Of a stretch of 11,230 nt of DNA, positions 6,015 through 11,230 are shown piece after piece. A program made the translations under genes and the position numbers. Within the stretch, counting starts at the first letter, position 1. Every line of letters starts with the position of its first letter. Location: assembly GCF_015058545.1 (NCBI RefSeq), contig NZ_SVCB01000045.1, positions 1-11,230 of the forward strand, read 5' to 3'. The notes below the pieces were generated by a model, which worked only from the letters and a program-made list of their open reading frames with translations, did no database searches and had not been told where the DNA came from. This DNA is from Veillonella sp. (GTDB lineage Bacteria > Bacillota > Negativicutes > Veillonellales > Veillonellaceae).

Positions 6015-7211
6015 ATGGAAGATTTAAAAAACAAGGGATTCTCTACTAAAGCAATTCACGGCGGTACGGCGCCTAATACATTCGGTGCCTTAACCGCTCC
6101 GATTTATCAATCATCTACATTCGTATTCGACTCTGCCGAACAGGGTGGTCGTCGCTTTGCCCTCGAAGAAGGCGGTTATATCTACTCCCGCTTAGGCAAT
6201 CCGACCAACACGCAGTTGGAAGAAAAATTAGCCCTTTTAGAAGGGGCCGAAGCTTGTATGTCCACCGCCTCCGGCATGGGCGCTATCTCTGCCACTTTGT
6301 GGACGGCCCTTAAAGCGGGCGATCATGTTATCGCTTGTGACACTTTATACGGCTGCACCTTCGCCCTCCTCAACCACGGTTTAACCCGCATGGGCGTAGA
6401 CGTGACGTTCGTTGACATGGCCGATTTAGACGCTGTGAAAAAAGCATTCAAACCAAATACAAAAGTGGTCTATTTAGAAACGCCGGCTAACCCGACGCTT
6501 AAAATCATTGACATTAAAGCCATTGCCGACCTCAGTCATGCCCAGACAGACTGCCTCGTTGTGGTAGATAATACCTTCTGCACGCCTTACATCCAGAAGC
6601 CGTTATCCTTGGGCGCCGATGTAGTTGTACATTCCGCCACCAAGTACTTAAATGGTCACGGTGACGTCATTGCCGGTTTCGTTTGCGGCTCTACCGACTT
6701 CTTAACGCAAGTTTGCTTATACGGCATCAAAGACATGACCGGTGCGGTACTCAGCCCATTCGACGCCTTCCTCGTAGCGCGCGGCCTTAAAACGTTGGCC
6801 ATCCGCATGGAACGTCATTGCGCCAATGCCATGAAAGTCGCTCAATTCCTCGAAACGCATCCGGCTGTTAAATCCGTAAACTATCCGGGCCTCACCAGCT
6901 TCCCACAATATGAATTGGCTAAAAAGCAAATGGCCTTGCCGGGCGGTATGGTATCCTTCGAATTAAAAGGCGGTGTCAAAGAAGGAGCAGTTGTTATGAA
7001 CAGCGTAAAACTTTGCCGCTTAGCCGTTTCTTTAGGCGATGCTGAAACGCTTATCGAGCATGCAGCGTCCATGACGCACTCCACGTACACCAAAGAAGAA
7101 TTGGCCGCTGCCAACATCAGCGAAGGCCTCGTGCGCTTATCCGTTGGTCTTGAAGATGCGGACGACATCATTGCCGATTTAGCCCAAGCTTTGGACCAAA
7201 TAGCTAAATAG
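6015..7211 (+). CDS. mgl: methionine gamma-lyase
   Basis: Cytosolic PLP enzyme of the Cys/Met-metabolism family; splits L-methionine into methanethiol, ammonia and 2-oxobutyrate, and members also act on homocysteine and cysteine (giving H2S). At 398 residues it matches the Pseudomonas putida enzyme in length and aligns almost without gaps. Seen: Y57 and R59 in YSRLGNPT (phosphate site from the partner subunit), SGMGAI at 86-91, Y112 and C114 in TLYGCTFA, D185 in VVDNTFCTP, the PLP lysine K210 in HSATKYLNGH, K239-D240 in GIKDMTGAVLSP, and RLSVGLED near 374. C114 (Cys116 in P. putida) and K239-D240 separate gamma-lyases from cystathionine beta/gamma-lyases and gamma-synthases, which usually lack them. 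AGGAGG (6001-6006) lies eight bases before the ATG. A 247-bp gap with regulatory candidates separates it from the LysR gene. Cystathionine gamma-lyase is the main alternative and less likely. Confidence 0.93.
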   Translation: MEDLKNKGFSTKAIHGGTAPNTFGALTAPIYQSSTFVFDSAEQGGRRFALEEGGYIYSRLGNPTNTQLEEKLALLEGAEACMSTASGMGAISATLWTALKAGDHVIACDTLYGCTFALLNHGLTRMGVDVTFVDMADLDAVKKAFKPNTKVVYLETPANPTLKIIDIKAIADLSHAQTDCLVVVDNTFCTPYIQKPLSLGADVVVHSATKYLNGHGDVIAGFVCGSTDFLTQVCLYGIKDMTGAVLSPFDAFLVARGLKTLAIRMERHCANAMKVAQFLETHPAVKSVNYPGLTSFPQYELAKKQMALPGGMVSFELKGGVKEGAVVMNSVKLCRLAVSLGDAETLIEHAASMTHSTYTKEELAAANISEGLVRLSVGLEDADDIIADLAQALDQIAK

Positions 7212-7281
7212 TTCAACATAGTCACAATCAGCAATGTAAGATCAGTATCCTAACGTAATCACTTCAAATTAACAGCAACCC

Positions 7282-7349
7282 TTCACGCCTCCTTTTACAC
7301 TTGCGATAAGGTCGGCACCGGCAAATTGTCGACCTTAACGATGCGTGAA
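7282..7349. repeat. nested inverted repeat, candidate structured RNA, downstream of mgl
   Basis: Two sets of perfectly complementary arms are nested: TTCACGC (7282-7288) with GCGTGAA (7343-7349), and inside them TAAGGTCG (7307-7314) with CGACCTTA (7330-7337), with a 15-nt loop containing GCACCGGC. An asymmetric internal loop (18 and 5 nt) separates the stems. It is GC-richer than the surrounding gap, contains no ORF, and starts 70 bp after the mgl stop codon. It could be part of the mgl 3' UTR, a small RNA, or DNA-level operators. I recognise no Rfam family. Confidence 0.4.
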
Positions 7350-7440
7350 ATTTAATACTTCTATTCACTCATTATATTTAAAAACTAATAAACTTATTTC
7401 ATTAGACACTATGTAGTAGATAGGAACTCTCAATTACTAA

Positions 7441-7483
7441 AATGCCCTTGCCTGTAATCCTCGCGATTTCAGGTAGGGGCATT
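7441..7483 (+). terminator. long hairpin terminator between mgl and cfa
   Basis: AATGCCCTTGCCTG pairs with CAGGTAGGGGCATT over 14 bp with two G-U pairs. Within the loop AATC pairs with GATT around CTCGC. The sequence after it, ATTAATTATTCTTTAT, is T-rich. It lies 229 bases beyond the mgl stop codon, so it would end a long mgl 3' UTR or an RNA starting inside the gap. The cfa promoter lies downstream of it. Confidence 0.65.
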
Positions 7484-7574
7484 ATTAATTATTCTTTATA
7501 ATAACACAATAAAAATATTTTCATCTATTTATATTTTCTATATCTATTATTACATATTACAACCGCCAAATTGT

Positions 7575-7603
7575 TTGACTTTTCACATCTAAAGTTTTAG
7601 TAT
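7575..7603 (+). promoter_or_regulatory. candidate cfa promoter (TTGACT-N17-TAGTAT)
   Basis: TTGACT (five of six) is followed after 17 bp by TAGTAT (four of six), with TATATAAA immediately after as an alternative -10. The leader would be about 40 nt. The stretch from 7484 to 7574 is very AT-rich and shows nothing else I can name; it may act as an upstream promoter element. Confidence 0.45.
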
Positions 7604-7647
7604 ATAAAGAGAAGCTAGTCAAAATTTTAATAAGGAGGTACCTTGAA

Positions 7648-8832
7648 ATGTTAGGCAATTTAGGTGAAAAAATAGAGGAAAAGGCAATGATTAGTTTCTT
7701 AAAACGATTTGATGCCAATCCTTTTAAAGTAAAATTTAAAGATAATGAATATATAATTGGCGAAGGGGAACCTCTTTTTACAGTAGATATGAAAGAACCC
7801 ATTCCCGCAACCAAGCTCATGACGAGTACATCTATCGCTCTCGGCGAAGCATACATGGACGGCAATTTAGAAATTGAAGGCGATTTATACTTCGCACTGA
7901 ACCACTTCCTCGGCCAGATGGATCAGTTTTCCACGGCCGGCGACGTACTCACAAAACTAACCCACAATCCGCTTACCAAGAAACACCAAGCGGAAGAAGT
8001 GCAGAGCCACTACGATATCGGCAACGATTTCTATTCCCTTTGGCTCGATGAAACCATGCAGTACTCTTGCGCTTACTTCGAAGATGAGAATACGACTCTT
8101 TACGAAGCACAGATGAATAAAATCCATCGCATTTTGGACAAACTGTATTTAAAAGAAGGCATGCGCCTCTTAGATATCGGCTGTGGTTGGGGTTATTTAC
8201 TCCTCGAAGCGGCTAAAAAATACAAAATCAAGGGCACCGGCATTACGCTCAGCCATGAACAGTATGAAAAATTCCAGGAACGCATCAAGGAAAACCACTT
8301 GGAAGACTATCTCGAAGTGAAGCTCATGGACTACCGCGATTTACCAAAATCGGACTTAGAATTCGACCGCGTTGTGAGCGTCGGCATGGTTGAACATGTG
8401 GGCCGTGAAAACTATCAATTATTCAACGACTGCGTAGACTCCGTCCTCGTTGACGGTGGTGTTTTTCTTCTCCATTTCATCAGCGGTATGGATGAAAAAC
8501 CGGGCGACGCATGGATGAGCAAATACATCTTCCCGGGCGGTATGCTGCCAAGCCTGCGTGAAATGATTTCCGATATGACGGATGATAAATTCCACATCTT
8601 AGACGTAGAAAACCTCCGCATGCACTACAATAAAACCTTATTGGAATGGGATAAAAACTTCCGTGCCCAGCTCCCAACCATTCGCCCAAAATTCGACGAA
8701 CGCTTCATCCGCATGTGGGATTTATACCTTAACGGCTGTGCCGCTGCTTTTGCCAACGGCATGATGGACTTACATCAGATTCTAGCTACTAAAGGCATCA
8801 ACAATGATTTACCAATGACGCGTTGGTATTAA
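7648..8832 (+). CDS. cfa: cyclopropane-fatty-acyl-phospholipid synthase
   Basis: Transfers a methylene group from S-adenosylmethionine to double bonds of unsaturated acyl chains in membrane phospholipids; a soluble enzyme acting at the membrane face. The 394 residues are slightly longer than E. coli Cfa (382). An N-terminal lipid-binding domain (about 1-115) precedes HYDIGNDFYSLWLDETMQYSCAYF (121-144). The SAM motif LLDIGCGWG is at 174-182. Residues matching the E. coli bicarbonate/active site are present: C141, E249 (VGMVEHVG), H276 (LLHFISG) and Y327 (HYNKTL), as is C364 in LYLNGCAAAF, matching C354. The ATG at 7648 has AAGGAGGT (7632-7639); an in-frame ATG at codon 14 lacks such a site. 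The first 50 or so codons are far more AT-rich than the rest (about 30% GC by hand count). It has its own promoter and ends at a two-way terminator shared with the convergent gene. Confidence 0.95.
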   Translation: MLGNLGEKIEEKAMISFLKRFDANPFKVKFKDNEYIIGEGEPLFTVDMKEPIPATKLMTSTSIALGEAYMDGNLEIEGDLYFALNHFLGQMDQFSTAGDVLTKLTHNPLTKKHQAEEVQSHYDIGNDFYSLWLDETMQYSCAYFEDENTTLYEAQMNKIHRILDKLYLKEGMRLLDIGCGWGYLLLEAAKKYKIKGTGITLSHEQYEKFQERIKENHLEDYLEVKLMDYRDLPKSDLEFDRVVSVGMVEHVGRENYQLFNDCVDSVLVDGGVFLLHFISGMDEKPGDAWMSKYIFPGGMLPSLREMISDMTDDKFHILDVENLRMHYNKTLLEWDKNFRAQLPTIRPKFDERFIRMWDLYLNGCAAAFANGMMDLHQILATKGINNDLPMTRWY

Positions 8833-8871
8833 TAAAACGTGGTACCCCACTAATAACTAAAGCATAAACAC

Positions 8872-8913
8872 AAAACCCCTGCTCACCGGCATTTGCTGAT
8901 GAACAGGGGTTTT
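8872..8913. terminator. bidirectional terminator between convergent genes
   Basis: AAAACCCCTG and CAGGGGTTTT are perfect complements (10 bp) and the loop can pair further (TCA with TGA, GC with GC). T-runs follow on both strands, serving cfa on the plus strand and the reductase gene on the minus strand. A second perfect 9-bp pair, ATAACTAAA (8853-8861) with TTTAGTTAT (8911-8919), could form an outer or competing stem. Confidence 0.85.
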
Positions 8914-8941
8914 AGTTATATATTTTAAAAATTTTAAGATT

Positions 8942-8953
8942 CTAAAGCTTTAG
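8942..8953. repeat. perfect palindrome CTAAAGCTTTAG
   Basis: A self-complementary 12-mer in the convergent gap, 33 bp downstream of the minus-strand stop codon. Its half CTAAAGC also occurs at 8857-8863. No promoter is nearby, so an operator role is unlikely; it may add a small hairpin to the 3' end of the minus-strand transcript. Confidence 0.3.
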
Positions 8954-8986
8954 TTTTTAGCTTTGACTATCTACTTGAGCCGGCCC

Positions 8987-9772
8987 TTATTTATGAGCCT
9001 CAATCATGCCCATTACTTCTTTATAGGTTGGGTCGTTGTCAAAGTCGAAATCAACTTTTTCACCAACCTGCCAACGAATCCAAACCGCATCATCTTCCAT
9101 GATTTCAACGCTCAACGGCTTGAAAATTATCGGCTGATCTTTGGTGATACCCGGCTTAGCCATGAAAAGAGTTTGCGTTGACGTACTGCCATCTGCAGCC
9201 GGTGCAATAACCTGACTCACTTCGTCAACAAGGCCGGCTTGGAGGAAGCTCCAGTTAAGCACGGCTCCGCCGCCGAGCATCATTTTTTCAACCTTAAGAA
9301 CCTCTTTAATCTTTTCACAAGCAAGGGCCAAATCAACAGAATCCTTGCCGCAGATTAAATAGCTGATGCCTTTTTGGCGAAGAAAATCTTTATAACTATT
9401 CGGCGTAGCTTCCGTTAAGATGGACACCACATGCGGCTTCATATCGCCATCTTCCGCCGTGTTGTCAGGCCACGCCAATTTACCCTTGCTGTCAATGGCA
9501 ATCATGAACTGCCCCAAAGAAGCGCCTTCAGCAATAAAGTCGCCCGCCGGAACCTCAGGTGCCGCTTCATTAACCTGTGGTTTTTCATAATACGTAAAAT
9601 TATCATCAATCGTCGTACGGCATAAAATAAGCGCTTGGTACTCATACTTCTGATGCTGCACTATGTCAAAAGAATCGCCTTCATCGACGGCATTGGGGCG
9701 CCACAAATATTTCCCCATGATTTTCCCGTCTAAACTGGTTTCCATGTGGCAAAAAATATAAGGTCTCGTCAT
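8987..9772 (-). CDS. stand-alone RibD C-terminal/dihydrofolate-reductase-like reductase
   Basis: A 261-residue protein of the RibD C-terminal (DHFR-fold) family, whose members reduce pteridine- or pyrimidine-like substrates with NAD(P)H. Seen: RPYIFCHMETSLDGKI at the N-terminus (the SLDGKI strand-loop typical of the family), a central LRQKGISYLICGKDSVD (131-147), and MMLGGGAVLNWSFLQAGLVDEV (164-185), the cofactor-binding glycine motif followed by the family's L-DE signature. There is no RibD deaminase domain and no other riboflavin gene nearby, so a riboflavin role is not shown; the substrate is unknown. The ATG at 9772 is preferred for AGGA (9782-9785) nine bases upstream and the family's usual start. 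GTG at 9775 is adjacent and in frame. A TTG at 9835 would add 21 residues encoded by a tandem repeat and is unlikely. It follows the alcohol dehydrogenase gene on the same strand by 115 bp with no clear terminator between, so co-transcription is possible. Confidence 0.85.
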   Translation of the reverse strand: MTRPYIFCHMETSLDGKIMGKYLWRPNAVDEGDSFDIVQHQKYEYQALILCRTTIDDNFTYYEKPQVNEAAPEVPAGDFIAEGASLGQFMIAIDSKGKLAWPDNTAEDGDMKPHVVSILTEATPNSYKDFLRQKGISYLICGKDSVDLALACEKIKEVLKVEKMMLGGGAVLNWSFLQAGLVDEVSQVIAPAADGSTSTQTLFMAKPGITKDQPIIFKPLSVEIMEDDAVWIRWQVGEKVDFDFDNDPTYKEVMGMIEAHK

Positions 9773-9792
9773 CACTGTGTATCCTTTCCTTA

Positions 9793-9864
9793 CGATATAA
9801 CATACGCTCAAGCATGCGATATAACCTACGCTCAAGCTTGCGATATATCATAAACTCAGCCTAA
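9793..9864. repeat. 24-bp tandem repeat, three copies, upstream of the RibD-like reductase gene
   Basis: Units 9793-9816 and 9817-9840 are contiguous and differ at only two of 24 positions (core CGATATAACnTACGCTCAAG). A third unit at 9841-9864 is degenerate: it keeps CGATATA, CATA and CTCA. The unit junctions form small palindromes (GCATGC, CAAGCTTG). On the minus strand the two good units carry TTGAGC then TATATC only six bases apart, so they are not themselves promoters. A weak promoter, TTGAGC (9877-9872) with TATGAT (9852-9847) at a long 19-bp spacing, would place both good units in the leader. Confidence 0.85.
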
Positions 9865-9887
9865 TACTATGGCTCAATATGCGGAAA

Positions 9888-11054
9888 TTATAAGCTGGCT
9901 TTTAAAATGGCAACTACTTCATCACGTGTCAATACTTTATAGCCGCCTTTAAGAATAAACGTAGCATCAGCAATACCTTCAATCATTTCAGGTGTAGCGC
10001 CAAGGTCGGTTAAGTTCATAACCACACCGATTTCACGCATGTAATCGGCCATAGCGTCTAAACCGGCCAATGCAATTTCTTCATCCGTTTTACCGGCTGG
10101 ATCTACATTCCATACATTCAAGGCATAGCGTTTAAACTTAGGCAAACCATCCTGTAAAATATGTTTGTAGTACGGAATAGAAACAGCCGACAAGGTCATA
10201 CCGTGAGTAGCATCGGTATAGGCACCTACCGCCTGACCAAGCATGTGAACCATCCAGTCGCCCGGTTTTCCCATATGAGTGAATGTGTTCCGTGCCCAAG
10301 TGGCTGTCCACATAATATTACTGCGTGCTTCATAGTCCTTAGGATTCTTCACGGCAATGCGTGCACTATGAATTACGGAACGCAATAAGCCTTCAATTAC
10401 ATAGTCCGATGTATTATCATCGGTACCGGAGAAATATTGTTCCAGTAGGTGAGACATGATGTCAAAGAACCCGACTACCATCTGATACGTAGGCAATGTG
10501 TAAGTGTAAGTAGGGTCTAGGATAGAGAATTTAGGGAATACATTAGGGCCGAATACATGACCGATTTTCAATTTTTTAGCATGGTTCGTAATAACCGAGC
10601 CACCGTTCATTTCAGAGCCTGTACCTACCATTGTTAAAACAGTCCCTACCGGTACGATTTCACAATCCACATCCTCCATGCGTTCAAAATATTTTTCCCA
10701 TGGATCTTCTTTACAATTAATCGATACCGACACAGCTTTCGCATAGTCAATAACGGAGCCGCCGCCTACAGCCAAGATAAAATCTACATTGCCTGCTTTA
10801 GCTCGTTCTACGCCTTCATATAATTTATCTACCGTAGGATTAGACATAACGCCGGCATCCTCAGTAATCGTCTTGCCGTTGGCTTTTAAAATTTCAACCA
10901 CTTGATCGTAAAGTCCTGATTTCTTAATAGAACCGCCACCATATACAAGCAGAACATTCTTACCGAACTTAGGCAGTTCCTGATTCAATGATTCCAATGC
11001 GTTCTGACCAAAATGAATTCGAGTCGGATTTTCAAAAGTAAATGTACCTAACAT
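9888..11054 (-). CDS. iron-containing alcohol dehydrogenase, YqhD/BdhA type
   Basis: Cytosolic NAD(P)H-dependent dehydrogenase that interconverts aldehydes and alcohols, in fermentation or aldehyde detoxification. The 388 residues match E. coli YqhD (387) in length and motif order. Seen: TRIHFGQNAL at 11-20, GGGS at 39-42 (NADP-side loop), GGGSVID at 97-103 (cofactor binding), TGSEMN at 145-150, LDPTYTYTLP at 179-188, and the metal ligands D198 and H202 in FFDIMSHLLEQY, H270 in WMVHMLGQAVGA and H284 in DATHGMTL. All four ligands are present. AGGA (11061-11064) lies six bases before the ATG. Butanol dehydrogenase is the usual database name for such proteins, but substrate range is broad. No butanol-pathway genes are in view, so no gene symbol is given. 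Confidence 0.93.
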   Translation of the reverse strand: MLGTFTFENPTRIHFGQNALESLNQELPKFGKNVLLVYGGGSIKKSGLYDQVVEILKANGKTITEDAGVMSNPTVDKLYEGVERAKAGNVDFILAVGGGSVIDYAKAVSVSINCKEDPWEKYFERMEDVDCEIVPVGTVLTMVGTGSEMNGGSVITNHAKKLKIGHVFGPNVFPKFSILDPTYTYTLPTYQMVVGFFDIMSHLLEQYFSGTDDNTSDYVIEGLLRSVIHSARIAVKNPKDYEARSNIMWTATWARNTFTHMGKPGDWMVHMLGQAVGAYTDATHGMTLSAVSIPYYKHILQDGLPKFKRYALNVWNVDPAGKTDEEIALAGLDAMADYMREIGVVMNLTDLGATPEMIEGIADATFILKGGYKVLTRDEVVAILKASL

Positions 11055-11092
11055 GTCGTTTCCTTTCCTTTCTTTTACACCACGTATTCCAA

Positions 11093-11098
11093 ATTATA
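11093..11098 (-). promoter_or_regulatory. -10 box (TATAAT) of the alcohol dehydrogenase gene
   Basis: A perfect TATAAT on the minus strand, 38 bp before the start codon, giving a leader of about 30 nt. No good -35 lies 16-18 bp upstream (GCAATC or similar), so an activator may be needed. Confidence 0.5.
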
Positions 11099-11212
11099 AA
11101 AGTAATTCTGCCTTGGATTGCCGACTAATACTACGCCGGTCCACGGGCAACAAAATAAAATATATACGAGCAAATTGCCGGATAGCTTCTTTTACATATG
11201 TGCTATCACTAA

Positions 11213-11229
11213 GTACAATTCTATTGTAC
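11213..11229. promoter_or_regulatory. perfect 7-bp inverted repeat GTACAAT-TCT-ATTGTAC
   Basis: Exact complementary arms around three bases, 158 bp upstream of the alcohol dehydrogenase start codon and at the very edge of the window. It could be an operator for this gene or for a gene beyond the edge. The 11099-11212 stretch between it and the -10 box shows nothing else I can name. Confidence 0.45.
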
Positions 11230-11230
11230 C

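Noticed and set aside
7250..7294. AAAAGGAGG on the minus strand in the mgl-cfa gap, resembling a ribosome binding site
   Set aside because: The only start codons at a usable distance lead to a stop within a few codons, so no small gene is supported.
7442..7501. 20-codon plus-strand open frame in the mgl-cfa gap
   Set aside because: It is made entirely of the terminator hairpin and its tail and has no ribosome binding site.
9773..9835. Earlier TTG start for the RibD-like reductase, encoding 8-residue repeats
   Set aside because: There is no good ribosome binding site before it, and the family N-terminus begins at the ATG at 9772. The repeat is better read as non-coding.

Overview
The window looks like chromosomal DNA of an anaerobic Firmicute, most likely one of the Negativicutes (Veillonella/Megasphaera/Dialister type). 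The grounds are a one-chain pyruvate:ferredoxin oxidoreductase, strong AGGAGG ribosome binding sites, moderate-GC genes separated by AT-rich gaps, and a fermentative gene set. The assignment is an inference from gene content, because no rRNA or marker gene is present. I see no tRNA, rRNA, CRISPR array, insertion sequence, phage gene or plasmid origin.

Layout: (1) 1-2892, minus strand: nifJ, cut by the left edge after 964 codons. (2) 3141-4478, minus strand: an 11-helix amino-acid permease of the SdaC/TdcC (HAAAP) type. (3) 4479-4816: a 338-bp divergent control region rich in palindromes. (4) 4817-5767, plus strand: a LysR-type regulator, followed by a hairpin terminator. (5) 6015-7211, plus strand: methionine gamma-lyase with the diagnostic active-site Cys. 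(6) 7212-7647: a gap holding a nested inverted repeat, a long terminator hairpin and the cfa promoter. (7) 7648-8832, plus strand: cyclopropane-fatty-acyl-phospholipid synthase, converging through a two-way terminator on (8) 8987-9772, minus strand: a stand-alone RibD-C/DHFR-like reductase, preceded by a 24-bp tandem repeat. (9) 9888-11054, minus strand: a YqhD/BdhA-type iron alcohol dehydrogenase with its promoter region.

How the genes fit together: regions 1-5 read as an amino-acid fermentation module. The permease would import a small amino acid. The lyase would split methionine (or cysteine/homocysteine) into ammonia, a thiol and a 2-oxo acid. The oxidoreductase would turn that acid into acyl-CoA and reduced ferredoxin. 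The LysR protein sits between permease and lyase and is the obvious candidate regulator. A perfect ATAG-N7-CTAT site overlaps its own -10 box, and a degenerate relative lies upstream of the lyase. Regions 7-9 (membrane lipid modification, an unassigned reductase, aldehyde/alcohol redox) have no clear link to the module.

The protein families are all known. What is least explained is in the non-coding DNA: the operator set, the nested inverted repeat after the lyase gene, and the 24-bp tandem repeat. I did not find a convincing new multi-gene system.
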